The notes under the pieces are model-generated. The model was not told where the DNA came from, did not search any database, and was given only the letters and a program-made list of their open reading frames with translations. A program made the translations under genes and the position numbers. Below are positions 53,474-61,759 of a stretch of DNA of 61,759 nt, piece by piece. The stretch is taken from NCBI RefSeq assembly GCF_002165775.1, contig NZ_NDYP01000006.1, forward strand, positions 1 to 61,759, written 5' to 3'. The DNA is from Campylobacter concisus. Its GTDB lineage: Bacteria > Campylobacterota > Campylobacteria > Campylobacterales > Campylobacteraceae. Positions within the stretch are counted from its first letter, which is position 1. Each line of letters begins with the position of its first letter.

Positions 53474-54226
53474 ATGAAATTTACAAATTTATTAAAAGTA
53501 GTAGCCGTGCTTGCGATGGCTTTAAATTTACAGGCAAAAACTATAAAAGACGGCGTGCTAACAGTAGCAACTGAAGGTACTTACGCTCCTTTTACATTTT
53601 ATAATGACAAAAATGAGCTAGTGGGATACGATGTAGATATCGCAAGAGCGGTAGCGCAAAAGCTAAATTTAAAAGTTGAGTTTCTAACAGCTCCTTGGGA
53701 TGCGATGCTAGCAGCATTTGACGCTGGTAAGGCCGATGTTGTATTTAATCAAGTAAGCATAACTGATGAGAGAAAGAAAAAATATGCTTTTTCGGTGCCT
53801 TATACTGTAACATTTGGTGCCATCATCACTAGAAAAGATAATAACAATATAAAAAGCTTTGCTGATCTAAAAGGCAAAAGAAATGCCGACTCAGCTACGA
53901 GCAACTGGGCGAAAGTCGCCGTAAAATACGGTGCTGAGCACGTCGTAACAGACAGTTTTGCTAAAAGTATGGAGCTTCTTATATCAAGACGTGTAGATGC
54001 TGTTGTAAGAGATAACATCGTATTTTACGACTTCATAAAAGAGCGTCCAAACGCACCTGTAAAGATAGCCGCCTCACTTGATGAGAAAGACTACACAGCA
54101 GCAGCTGTTAAAAAAGATAACGCCGAGCTTGCAGAGCAAATTTCAAATGCTTTAACTGAGCTTTCAAAAGAGGGCAAACTAGAAGCTATCTCTAAAAGCT
54201 ACTTTGGCAAAGACGTCTCAAAATAA
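53474..54226 (+). CDS. Cystine-type amino acid binding protein, copy 3
   Basis: 250 residues, signal peptide residues 1-21 (MALNLQAK). Retains GYDVDIARAVAQKL and PWDAMLAAFDAGKADVVF. It differs in the hinge-proximal segment, where Thr-Phe-Gly-Ala and KRNADSATSNWAKV replace residues of copy 2. It lies 23 bases before the permease gene and is the copy closest to the transporter genes. Confidence 0.88.
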   Translation: MKFTNLLKVVAVLAMALNLQAKTIKDGVLTVATEGTYAPFTFYNDKNELVGYDVDIARAVAQKLNLKVEFLTAPWDAMLAAFDAGKADVVFNQVSITDERKKKYAFSVPYTVTFGAIITRKDNNNIKSFADLKGKRNADSATSNWAKVAVKYGAEHVVTDSFAKSMELLISRRVDAVVRDNIVFYDFIKERPNAPVKIAASLDEKDYTAAAVKKDNAELAEQISNALTELSKEGKLEAISKSYFGKDVSK

Positions 54227-54249
54227 AATTATAAACCAACAAGGCAAAA

Positions 54250-54918
54250 ATGGAAAATTTAGATAGAGTGATCGAACTTGTTTCAAGCTCGACACTACCG
54301 ATGATCATCGCGCTTTTAAAAGTGACGATCCCGCTTACTTTACTCTCGTTTTCGCTAGGGCTTGTCATCGCCATTATCACAGCAGTAGCAAGGCTTTCAA
54401 ATATAAAAATTTTAAAATTTATATTTGCCACCTACGTTTGGATATTTCGCGGCACGCCACTTCTTGTGCAGCTTTTTATCGTATTTTATGGGCTTCCTAG
54501 TATCGGCGTCACGCTTGATACTTGGAGCGCGGCGACTATTGCATTTAGTCTAAACGTGGGTGCTTATGCGTCTGAGTCCGTAAGGGCCGCCATACTTTCT
54601 GTGCCAAAAGGTCAGTGGGAGGCTGCCACATCGCTTGGCATGACGCACTATCAAATTTTAAAACGTATCATCGCACCCCAAGCAGTGAGGATCTCGTTGC
54701 CACCGCTTTCTAATACATTTATAGGCCTTGTTAAAGACACTTCACTAGCAGCTTCTATAACGATGGTTGATATGTTTATGGTCGCTCAAAGGATCGCAGC
54801 AAGGACCTTTGAGCCACTCATCCTCTACATCTTAGCAGCACTTATCTATTTGGTGGTTTGCACGCTCTTAACCTATCTTCAATCAAGGCTTGAAAAAGCT
54901 GTCTCAAGGTATGTCTAA
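54250..54918 (+). CDS. Polar amino acid ABC transporter permease
   Basis: Inner-membrane permease of the HisM/TcyB type, 222 residues with about five helices. The EAA loop is EAATSLGMTHYQILKRIIAPQAVR, and RGTPLLVQLFIVFYGLP marks the family. It is the only permease in the cluster, so it probably forms a homodimer. The ATG of the ATPase overlaps its stop (TAATG). Confidence 0.93.
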   Translation: MENLDRVIELVSSSTLPMIIALLKVTIPLTLLSFSLGLVIAIITAVARLSNIKILKFIFATYVWIFRGTPLLVQLFIVFYGLPSIGVTLDTWSAATIAFSLNVGAYASESVRAAILSVPKGQWEAATSLGMTHYQILKRIIAPQAVRISLPPLSNTFIGLVKDTSLAASITMVDMFMVAQRIAARTFEPLILYILAALIYLVVCTLLTYLQSRLEKAVSRYV

Positions 54919-55655
54919 TGGCTATAAATTTTAAAAATATAAGCAAATCTTACGGCGATCATTTGGTGCTAGATAACATAAACACAAGCTTCAAAGAGGG
55001 GCAAACAACCGTGATAGTTGGCTCATCAGGTTGTGGCAAATCAACACTTCTTAGATGCATAAATTTACTTGAGACCCCGCAAAGTGGTACTTTAGAGGTA
55101 GATGATAGGAGTGTAAAATTTAAAGATAAGCTTAGCTCAAAAGAGCTTTTAGAAATTCGCAAAAAAACAGGTATGGTCTTTCAAAGCTTTAACCTCTTTC
55201 CACACCTAACAGCGCTTCAAAATGTCACAGAAGCTCCGATCTACGTTCAAAAAAAGGATAAAAACGAAGCAATAAAAGAGGCAAAAGAGCTTTTAGCTAA
55301 AGTGGGGCTTAGCCACAAAGAAGATACCTATCCAAACAGGCTCTCTGGCGGTCAAGCACAGCGTGTAGCCATCGCTAGAGCCATGGCTGTAAACCCATAC
55401 TTTTTACTGCTTGATGAGCCTACAAGCGCGCTTGATCCAGAGCTTGAGGCTGAAGTTTTAAAGGTCATCTTATCTCTTGCAAAAGAGAAAAAGTCTATGA
55501 TCATTGTCACTCATAATATGAATTTTGCTAGAAAGATAGCTGATAGAATTTTGTTTTTAGATAAAGGTGTGATCGCATTTGATGGCTTGGTGGATGAGTT
55601 TTTCAATAACCAAAACGAAAGAATAAAAAGCTTCATCTCAGCTATGGATATATGA
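54918..55655 (+). CDS. Polar amino acid ABC transporter ATP-binding protein
   Basis: ATPase of the GlnQ/TcyC type, 245 residues. Walker A GSSGCGKSTLL near residue 34, Q-loop MVFQSFNLFPHLTALQN, signature LSGGQAQRVAIARAM, Walker B LLLDEPTSALDPE and H-loop IIVTHNM. Last gene of the cluster; a perfect hairpin follows. Confidence 0.95.
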   Translation: MAINFKNISKSYGDHLVLDNINTSFKEGQTTVIVGSSGCGKSTLLRCINLLETPQSGTLEVDDRSVKFKDKLSSKELLEIRKKTGMVFQSFNLFPHLTALQNVTEAPIYVQKKDKNEAIKEAKELLAKVGLSHKEDTYPNRLSGGQAQRVAIARAMAVNPYFLLLDEPTSALDPELEAEVLKVILSLAKEKKSMIIVTHNMNFARKIADRILFLDKGVIAFDGLVDEFFNNQNERIKSFISAMDI

Positions 55656-55656
55656 A

Positions 55657-55685
55657 AATTTTAGCTAGAAAATCTAGCTAAAATT
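55657..55685. terminator. Bidirectional terminator hairpin
   Basis: A 13-base-pair perfect stem (AATTTTAGCTAGA with TCTAGCTAAAATT) and an AAA loop, two bases after the ATPase stop and just before the end of convergent fldA. Confidence 0.8.
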
Positions 55686-55688
55686 ACA

Positions 55689-56180
55689 TTAAGCAAAGTG
55701 AGGTTTTATCTGCTCTATCCAAGCTGAAATTCTACCCTCAGTTTTGTCACTTTGGTTATCAGCATCAAGTGCTAGGCCTACAAATTTTCCATTTCTTACA
55801 GCATCAGAGCCATCAAATGTATATCCATCGGTGCTAACCTCACCAACTACCTTTGCGCCAGCTTTTACGACCTCATCATAGAGCTTTGCCATGCCGTTAC
55901 AGTACTCATCAGAGTAGCTCTCGCTATCGCCCATACCAAAAACAGCAACCGTTTTGCCGTTTAAATTTAACGCTTTAAAGTTAAACGCATCCCAGTCATC
56001 TTGAAGATCACCACTGCCCCAGGTTGATGTACCAAGGATGAGCTTATCAAAACTATTTAGCTTCGCTGCATCTACGTCAGCAACGTTTAAAAGCTCATTT
56101 TCAAGGCCTAGACCCTCACTTATAAGTTTCGCTGCATCTTCGGTATTTCCCATGCTGCTTCCATAAACTATACCTATCAT
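55689..56180 (-). CDS. fldA: Flavodoxin
   Basis: FMN electron carrier, 163 residues, long-chain type. The phosphate loop is GSSMGNTEDAAK near residue 7. FMN loops are in GTSTWGSGDLQDDWD and FGMGDSESYSDEYCNG. In Campylobacter and Helicobacter flavodoxin is the acceptor of pyruvate oxidoreductase, whose gene lies 2.5 kb away. It sits downstream of the gene at 56192. Confidence 0.95.
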   Translation of the reverse strand: MIGIVYGSSMGNTEDAAKLISEGLGLENELLNVADVDAAKLNSFDKLILGTSTWGSGDLQDDWDAFNFKALNLNGKTVAVFGMGDSESYSDEYCNGMAKLYDEVVKAGAKVVGEVSTDGYTFDGSDAVRNGKFVGLALDADNQSDKTEGRISAWIEQIKPHFA

Positions 56181-56191
56181 TTTTATCCTTT

Positions 56192-56905
56192 TTAAAAAAT
56201 TTTACTAATAATCGTATAAGGCACAAGCTTAATCAAACCTCTCGCATAACAGTGCCTAACCTCAACGTGTCGCCTAAATTCCTCATTTCTAGGAAAAACG
56301 ATATAAACCATCTCGCACTCTTGCCCAAGCACACCGACAGCTCTATCTATATCGTCGTTTAAATTTCTCATATCATCAAAGCTCACTTTTTTAAAGCTTG
56401 GCATGACACTGAGTAAATTTTTACCATCTTTTTTGACTGAGATGACACCACCATTTAGCACGACCTCTTTATCTTGATGGCGGAGGCGTATTTTATCATA
56501 AACAAATTGACAAAACATCTGTGCCGCATCGATACAAAACTCAAATTTTCCACTTGCATAAAGCATTTTTATCATCTTTGCAGTCGCCATTTTCGGCTCT
56601 TTTGCTATAAATTTTATCTTTGAAAAGTTGCCTTTTAAATAAGCATTTATGATGATATTTGATGGAATACAAAAGCGATCTGCTGGCTTAAAATTTAGAT
56701 ATTTTTCACGAAGTAGGAAATTTATCCTAGCTTCAAAAATTTCTTTGAAATTTAGAAATTTAGCGTAAGAAAGTGGTATTTTTAGCTCACTTTCTACGCC
56801 AGAATTATAAAGTGCAATAAAAATTTTTGCACGCGAAAGCCTATCAAGCTTTGCAAAAATATTTGGAGTTATTTCGCCAATATCTGATAAAAGCCCGAAT
56901 CTCAT
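56192..56905 (-). CDS. Conserved hypothetical protein upstream of fldA
   Basis: A 237-residue soluble protein, helical N-terminal half and mixed C-terminal half. No motif is recognised. The neighbourhood DUF2325-this gene-fldA resembles the C. jejuni katA-fldA region, where a gene of the same size is found, so it is conserved in Campylobacter. Its ATG lies three bases from the stop of the DUF2325 gene. Confidence 0.7.
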   Translation of the reverse strand: MRFGLLSDIGEITPNIFAKLDRLSRAKIFIALYNSGVESELKIPLSYAKFLNFKEIFEARINFLLREKYLNFKPADRFCIPSNIIINAYLKGNFSKIKFIAKEPKMATAKMIKMLYASGKFEFCIDAAQMFCQFVYDKIRLRHQDKEVVLNGGVISVKKDGKNLLSVMPSFKKVSFDDMRNLNDDIDRAVGVLGQECEMVYIVFPRNEEFRRHVEVRHCYARGLIKLVPYTIISKIF

Positions 56906-56908
56906 TGA

Positions 56909-57220
56909 TTATTCTTTGCATCCAAATTCCTTATCTAGCCCAAAGACCTTGCAATACTCGCAAAATACGCAACTAACGCTTCTTTTTGCACAAACAATTG
57001 GAATATTTCTCTTTTTTGCTTGAGTTTTAATAGTCTTCATCGTGTTGTGGTTTAAAAAACTAGTTAGCATCACCACACACTCGGTATCTTGAGGGATTGG
57101 CTTGCGATTTACGCGGTTTTCATTTCTAGCATCCCAGTGTTCTATCTTCTCAGCTCCCAAATCATGTAAAACTGCCTTGATAGGCGTTATCTCATCTGCA
57201 CCGATAACTAAAACTGACAT
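56909..57220 (-). CDS. DUF2325 protein
   Basis: A 103-residue protein starting SVLVIGADEITPIKAVLHDL, with MLTSFLNHNTMKTIKTQAK and KRSVSCVFCEYCKVFGL. This is the DUF2325 pattern (Rossmann-like fold with a C-terminal Cys group). Its function is unknown; in Campylobacter it neighbours iron- or peroxide-responsive genes. A Fur-box-like site lies 30 bases upstream. Confidence 0.85.
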   Translation of the reverse strand: MSVLVIGADEITPIKAVLHDLGAEKIEHWDARNENRVNRKPIPQDTECVVMLTSFLNHNTMKTIKTQAKKRNIPIVCAKRSVSCVFCEYCKVFGLDKEFGCKE

Positions 57221-57249
57221 AATAAGCTCCTAAAATTTATTCATTTTCT

Positions 57250-57268
57250 GATAATGATTATAAGGAAG
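57250..57268. promoter_or_regulatory. Candidate Fur box upstream of DUF2325
   Basis: GATAATGATTAT matches the first 12 bases of the inverted Fur consensus, followed by AAGGAAG instead of a full second arm. It lies 30-48 bases before the DUF2325 start. A second AT-rich match, ATGATATTTATTATCA, lies at 57292-57307. Confidence 0.4.
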
Positions 57269-57352
57269 CTTAACTAAAATTTTTCTTAGTTATGATATTT
57301 ATTATCACTTATATGTAGAAATTTGTAACGTTTTACTTAGATATTTAAACAT

Positions 57353-58516
57353 CTAAACTCTTTTAATCTTAGATACCGTAAACAAAAATATGATAAGTCC
57401 GCTTGCGGCGAAAAAACTACCGACATTCCCGATATTTTGCTCGCCTAAATAAACTATCGTTTGATGCCCTATTAACGCCCCTGCTCCGATACCTATGTTA
57501 TAAATAGCCGAAAATATCGCCATTGCAGCGTCAGTAGCGTTTGAGGCTAAATTTAGCACTTTTATTTGAAAACTCATATTTACACCAGCTATGCCAAGTC
57601 CCCAAACAAAGGCTAAGACTAGCATTAAAACTTCATTTTTAGAAATAAAATTTAACACAAGCAAGCAACATAAAATAAGCATGATAGAAATTGCAGAAAA
57701 TGCATTTGGAATAAGCTTATAAAATTTAGAGAAAAGCAGGCTTGCAACTACACCAGCAACGCCAAATATAAGCAAGAATATTGTGATAAATTTTCCATCA
57801 AAGTCACTGATATCTTTTGCAAATGGCTCAATGTAGCTATAGGTGCTAAAATGCGCGCTTATGATAATTGCAGTTAGTAAAAATATAACCATTAAAAGGC
57901 CATTTCTTGCAAGCTCTGGCAAGCTTTTAAGCGAGCCTGAGTTTTTACTTGGCAGAAGTGGCAAAATTTTATATAGCCAAACTCCAACACCAACAGCAAA
58001 AATTCCGATCAGTCCAAAGGTCACACGCCAACCAAGTGCATCACCTAAAATTCTTCCAAGTGGTAGACCAAGTATCATCGCTAGCGATGTGCCAAGAGCT
58101 AGCAATCCAAGAGCTTGCGAGCTTTTATTTATCGGTGCTAGCCTAACAGCAAGTGAAGCAGTGATAGCCCAAAAAATGGCATGGGCAATAGCTATCATCA
58201 ACCGAGCAATAATTAAAATTTTAAAATTCCAAGCAAAGGCACAAAGAGTATGAGCTACAACAAATACGATAAAAACCTTTAAAAGAAGAGATCTTCGCTC
58301 CAAATTTGCAGTCAAAAGCATAAGCGGTAAAGAGAGTATAGTGACGCTCCACGCATAAATCGTGATGATAAGACCGGTATCGGCCGTGCTCATGTCAAAG
58401 TCTTTTGCAATATCACTTAAAAGTGGCACTGGAACAAACTCAGTAGTGTTAAATATAAAAGCACAAAAAGCAAGAGCTATAACCCTTAAATAGGCTACCC
58501 TATAAACACTTATCAA
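57353..58516 (-). CDS. sotB: MFS exporter, SotB/YdeA (sugar efflux) type
   Basis: A 387-residue drug:H+ antiporter-1 family protein with 12 helices. The N-terminal VAYLRVIALAFCAFIFNTTEFVPV is the hallmark of SotB/YdeA/AraJ-like exporters. TADTGLIITIYAWSVTILSLPLM and GLPLGRILGDALGWRVTF are conserved as well. E. coli SotB exports arabinose and related compounds; the substrate here is unknown. No gene partner is evident. Confidence 0.85.
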   Translation of the reverse strand: MISVYRVAYLRVIALAFCAFIFNTTEFVPVPLLSDIAKDFDMSTADTGLIITIYAWSVTILSLPLMLLTANLERRSLLLKVFIVFVVAHTLCAFAWNFKILIIARLMIAIAHAIFWAITASLAVRLAPINKSSQALGLLALGTSLAMILGLPLGRILGDALGWRVTFGLIGIFAVGVGVWLYKILPLLPSKNSGSLKSLPELARNGLLMVIFLLTAIIISAHFSTYSYIEPFAKDISDFDGKFITIFLLIFGVAGVVASLLFSKFYKLIPNAFSAISIMLILCCLLVLNFISKNEVLMLVLAFVWGLGIAGVNMSFQIKVLNLASNATDAAMAIFSAIYNIGIGAGALIGHQTIVYLGEQNIGNVGSFFAASGLIIFLFTVSKIKRV

Positions 58517-58638
58517 ATTTTATCCTTAAATTTTTTCATTACGGTAATGGAATTTTACTTAAAGTTAGTAATTCAAAAGGCAAAATCCTCAGAATTTATT
58601 AATGACATAGATTAATAGTAGATTTTGGAAACTATCTC

Positions 58639-58644
58639 TATAAT
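58639..58644 (+). promoter_or_regulatory. -10 box of por
   Basis: TATAAT 41 bases upstream of the ATG, in AT-rich DNA that has the composition of the host genome. Confidence 0.5.
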
Positions 58645-58685
58645 AAAAGATTTTTAAAAATCGTAAGAAAATTTAAGGCGGAAAA

Positions 58686-61600
58686 ATGGCTAAAATAATG
58701 AAAACTATGGACGGAAACGAGGCTGCGGCGCACGCGGCTTACGCATTTACGGAGGTTGCGGGCATCTACCCGATCACTCCTAGCTCGCCGATGGCTGATT
58801 ACACCGATATGTGGGCGGCTCAGGGCAAGAAAAATTTATTCGGCATGCCGGTTAAAGTCGTCGAAATGCAAAGCGAGGGCGGAGCCGCGGGTACCGTGCA
58901 CGGCTCGCTGCAGGTAGGCGCGCTAACTACGACTTACACGGCTTCGCAAGGCCTTTTGCTAAAAATCCCAAATATGTACAAAATCGCAGGCCAGCTACTA
59001 CCAGGCGTCATCCATGTGAGCGCGCGCTCTATCGCGGCCCAGGCGCTTTCAATCTTTGGCGATCATCAGGATATTTATGCCTGTCGCCAGACGGGATTTG
59101 CTATGCTGGCAAGCGGCTCCGTGCAAGAGGTCATGGATATCGCCGGCGTCGCACATCTAGCGGCGATCAAGGGTCGCGTACCGTTTTTGCATTTTTTTGA
59201 CGGATTTCGCACGAGCCACGAGATACAAAAGATCGAGGTGCTTGACTACACGCACTTTGATAGGCTTCTTGACCGCGAGGCGCTGCAAAAATTTAGAGAC
59301 GAGGCGCTAAGCCCCGAAAGCCCGAAAACTCGCGGTACGGCGCAAAACGACGATATCTACTTCCAGACGCGCGAGCTAGCTAACCGCTACTACGACGCGG
59401 TGCCTGATATCGTGGCGGAGTATCTAAAAGAAATTTCAAAAATCACGGGACGAGATTATAAGCCGTTTAATTATTACGGCGATCCGCACGCTACGCGCAT
59501 CGTGGTCGCGATGGGCTCTGTTACGCAAACTCTCGAAGAAGTCGTCGATCACCTGCGCGCAAAGGGCGAAAAAGTAGGCGTGCTAAAAGTGCATCTATAC
59601 CGCCCGTTTAGCCTAAAATATCTCTTTGACGCGATGCCTGAGACGGTAGAAAAGATCGCCGTACTAGACCGCACGAAAGAGCCGGGAAGCCTAGGCGAAC
59701 CGCTATATCTGGACGTCAAGGCGGCATTTTACGGACGCAAAAATCAGCCCGTGATCGTGGGCGGCCGCTACGGCCTAAGCTCAAAGGACGTCGATCCTGC
59801 GCAAATGCTAGCCGTCTTTGAAAATCTAAATTTAAGCGAGCCTAAAAACGGCTTTACCGTCGGTATCGAGGACGACGTGACCTTTACATCGCTAAAAGTC
59901 GGCGAGAAAATTTCGCTAAGCGACGCAAGCGTGAAAGAGTGCCTATTTTACGGTCTTGGCGCGGACGGCACGGTGGGGGCGAATAAAAACTCAATCAAAA
60001 TCATCGGCGATAAAACCGAGCTTTACGCGCAGGCGTATTTTGCCTACGATAGCAAAAAATCAGGCGGCTATACGCGCTCGCATCTGCGCTTCGGTAAAAA
60101 CCCGATCCGCTCGACCTACCTCGTCTCAAATCCGCACTTCGTAGCCTGCTCGGTCGCGGCATATCTTGAAATTTACGACGTTATAGACGGTATCCGCGAG
60201 GGCGGGACGTTCCTGCTAAACTCGATCTGGGGCGCCGAGCAGACGGTCGCTAAACTGCCGAATAAAGTAAAGAAAATTTTAGCCGCTAAAAAGGTAAATT
60301 TCTACATCATCAACGCCACTAAGCTAGCTCGCGAGATCGGACTAAAAAACCGCACGAACACCATCATGCAGTCGGCATTTTTTAAACTCGCAGACATCAT
60401 ACCGTTTGCCGATGCGCAAAAATACATGAAAGAGTACGCGCACAAAGCCTATGCCAAAAAGGGCGAAGCGATCGTAGAGATGAACTACAAGGCCATAGAT
60501 ATGGGCGCGGACGGACTGGTTAAAGTCGAGGTCGATCCTAGCTGGCTAAATTTGACGGATGACGCGAGCGCAGAGGAAAAATACGTCGGCGACGAATTTA
60601 TAGAAAAAATCGTCAAGCCTATCAACGCAGCTAGGGGCGACAGCTTGCCTGTTTCGGCGTTTGTGGGCTTTGAAGACGGACACTTTAAATCAGGCACTAC
60701 GGCATACGAAAAACGCGGCATCGGCGTAATGGTGCCTAAGTGGATCGAGGAAAATTGTATCCAGTGTAACCAGTGCGCCTTCGTCTGCCCGCATGCGGTC
60801 ATCAGGCCGTTTCTAATCGACGAAAACGAGCTCGCCGCCGCGCCGCAAACGGTGCAAGATCACGTCCTAGACGCCAAAGGCAAAGAGGTAAAAGGGCTAA
60901 AATATAAAATCCAGGTGAGCCCTCTAGACTGCACCGGCTGCGAGCTGTGCGCTCAAATTTGCCCGAGCAAGGAAAAATCGCTCGTCATGGTGCCGCTAGC
61001 CGAGGAGATGGACAAAAACGAGCAGGAAAACGCCGATTATCTATTTAAAAAAGTAACCTACAAAGACGACCTGATGAGCAAAGATAGCGTCAAGGGCGTG
61101 GGTTTTGCGCAGCCGTTGTTTGAGTTTCACGGTGCGTGCCCGGGTTGCGGCGAGACGCCTTATATCGGGCTTGTGACGAGGCTATTCGGCGACCGTATGA
61201 TAGTGGCAAATGCCACCGGATGTAGCTCGATCTACGGCGGTAGCGCGCCTTCGACGCCTTATACGACGAACAAAGAGGGCAAAGGCGTAGCGTGGGCAAA
61301 TTCGCTATTTGAAGATAATGCGGAATTTGGTATGGGTATGAACGTCGCGGTAGAGACGCTTCGCCACCGCATCGAGGATGTGATGCTACGCACCAAAGAC
61401 GCCGCGCCAAATGCACTAGCTGCGCTATACTCCGACTGGATCGCGCACAAAAACGACGGCGAGAAAACGACGCAAATAGCTAAAATTTTGACCCCTATTT
61501 TAGAGCAAAATTTAAGCGTAGATGGCGTAAAAGAAATTTTAGAGCTAAAAAGATATTTAGTTAAAAAATCCCAGTGGATCATCGGCGGCGACGGCTGGGC

Positions 61601-61759
61601 GTACGACATCGGCTTTGGCGGGCTTGATCACGTGCTAGCTAGCGGCGAGAACGTAAACGTGCTCGTACTTGACACCGAGGTCTACTCAAACACCGGCGGC
61701 CAGAGCTCAAAATCAAGCCGCGCGGGCTCGATAGCGCAGTTTACCGCTAGCGGCAAGCC
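58686..61759 (+). CDS. por: Pyruvate:ferredoxin/flavodoxin oxidoreductase (truncated by window edge)
   Basis: Oxidatively decarboxylates pyruvate to acetyl-CoA, reducing flavodoxin or ferredoxin. This is the fused single-chain form; 1024 codons are visible of an expected total near 1190. The N-terminal pyruvate domain has GIYPITPSSPMADY and GGAAGTVHGSLQVGALTTTYTASQG. Two ferredoxin motifs follow, CIQCNQCAFVCPH and CTGCELCAQICPS. The TPP domain holds CPGCGETPY and GGDGWAYDIGFGG. The ATG has an AAGGCGG ribosome site. Its codon use is strongly GC-biased, unlike all other genes here. Confidence 0.95.
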   Translation, partial: MAKIMKTMDGNEAAAHAAYAFTEVAGIYPITPSSPMADYTDMWAAQGKKNLFGMPVKVVEMQSEGGAAGTVHGSLQVGALTTTYTASQGLLLKIPNMYKIAGQLLPGVIHVSARSIAAQALSIFGDHQDIYACRQTGFAMLASGSVQEVMDIAGVAHLAAIKGRVPFLHFFDGFRTSHEIQKIEVLDYTHFDRLLDREALQKFRDEALSPESPKTRGTAQNDDIYFQTRELANRYYDAVPDIVAEYLKEISKITGRDYKPFNYYGDPHATRIVVAMGSVTQTLEEVVDHLRAKGEKVGVLKVHLYRPFSLKYLFDAMPETVEKIAVLDRTKEPGSLGEPLYLDVKAAFYGRKNQPVIVGGRYGLSSKDVDPAQMLAVFENLNLSEPKNGFTVGIEDDVTFTSLKVGEKISLSDASVKECLFYGLGADGTVGANKNSIKIIGDKTELYAQAYFAYDSKKSGGYTRSHLRFGKNPIRSTYLVSNPHFVACSVAAYLEIYDVIDGIREGGTFLLNSIWGAEQTVAKLPNKVKKILAAKKVNFYIINATKLAREIGLKNRTNTIMQSAFFKLADIIPFADAQKYMKEYAHKAYAKKGEAIVEMNYKAIDMGADGLVKVEVDPSWLNLTDDASAEEKYVGDEFIEKIVKPINAARGDSLPVSAFVGFEDGHFKSGTTAYEKRGIGVMVPKWIEENCIQCNQCAFVCPHAVIRPFLIDENELAAAPQTVQDHVLDAKGKEVKGLKYKIQVSPLDCTGCELCAQICPSKEKSLVMVPLAEEMDKNEQENADYLFKKVTYKDDLMSKDSVKGVGFAQPLFEFHGACPGCGETPYIGLVTRLFGDRMIVANATGCSSIYGGSAPSTPYTTNKEGKGVAWANSLFEDNAEFGMGMNVAVETLRHRIEDVMLRTKDAAPNALAALYSDWIAHKNDGEKTTQIAKILTPILEQNLSVDGVKEILELKRYLVKKSQWIIGGDGWAYDIGFGGLDHVLASGENVNVLVLDTEVYSNTGGQSSKSSRAGSIAQFTASGK

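Noticed and set aside
1-61759. tRNA or rRNA genes, prophage or insertion sequences
   Set aside because: No cloverleaf-like segment, rRNA signature, transposase, integrase or phage structural gene was recognised.

Overview
The window is chromosomal DNA from an epsilonproteobacterium of the genus Campylobacter, most probably C. concisus or a close relative. This rests on the AT-rich sequence, on recognisable Campylobacter protein families (CiaB, dimeric dUTPase, diheme PetC) and on Campylobacter gene neighbourhoods: gatC-cvpA-fur-lysS, rpsB-tsf-ABC, fabG-acpP-fabF-accA, petABC, ciaB next to a YciA thioesterase, and fldA next to a DUF2325 gene. A Hyf-type hydrogenase fits the C. concisus group better than C. 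jejuni. The species call is inference.

Layout. 1-3698 (minus): gatC, a PilT-like ATPase, cvpA, fur and the truncated lysS. 3826-6946 (plus): a tightly overlapping run with a YfgM-like anchor protein, a BamB-like lipoprotein, an unknown gene, coaX and a short-form hisG. 6947-7963 holds only the debris of a decayed gene. 7964-10460 (minus): rpsB, tsf and a LolD-like ATPase. 10606-15122 (minus): a small unknown, a DUF4198 gene with a frameshifted signal peptide, pgeF, riboflavin synthase, a DUF1963 gene and a CbrC-family gene. 15314-18562: fatty-acid synthesis. 18620-21783: small FMN-binding, membrane and unknown genes and dut. 21780-27086: two large membrane GGDEF/EAL proteins flanking a YcxB-like gene. 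27096-29441: ciaB and yciA, divergent. 29590-31175: a Crp/Fnr regulator convergent with a formate channel.

31338-40908 (minus) is the centrepiece: a group 4 [NiFe] hydrogenase operon, hyfABC-EF-GHI followed by a hycH-like gene, hycI and a focA/B-type channel. It is laid out like the E. coli hyf operon but has no hyfD and no hyfR. hyfA is preceded by a previously unlisted 32-codon leader ORF with a strong ribosome site and a 4-base stop/start overlap.

41228-42645 carries an MBL-fold hydrolase and a small unknown gene. 42646-43322 is a gene-free stretch with a 97-base direct repeat and strong hairpins. 43323-46124 is petABC (cytochrome bc1). mnmG and a three-domain Aas-type lipid acyltransferase follow. 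51924-55655 is a cystine-type ABC importer with three tandem binding proteins for one permease and one ATPase. fldA, an unknown gene, DUF2325 and an MFS exporter come next. The window ends inside a large pyruvate:ferredoxin/flavodoxin oxidoreductase gene whose base composition is far more GC-rich than everything before it.

Taken together the window describes a microaerobic to anaerobic respirer. Pyruvate is oxidised by Por, with flavodoxin the likely acceptor. Formate and hydrogen metabolism run through the channel and Hyf, and electrons can pass through the bc1 complex. No rRNA, tRNA, CRISPR array, phage or insertion sequence was recognised.
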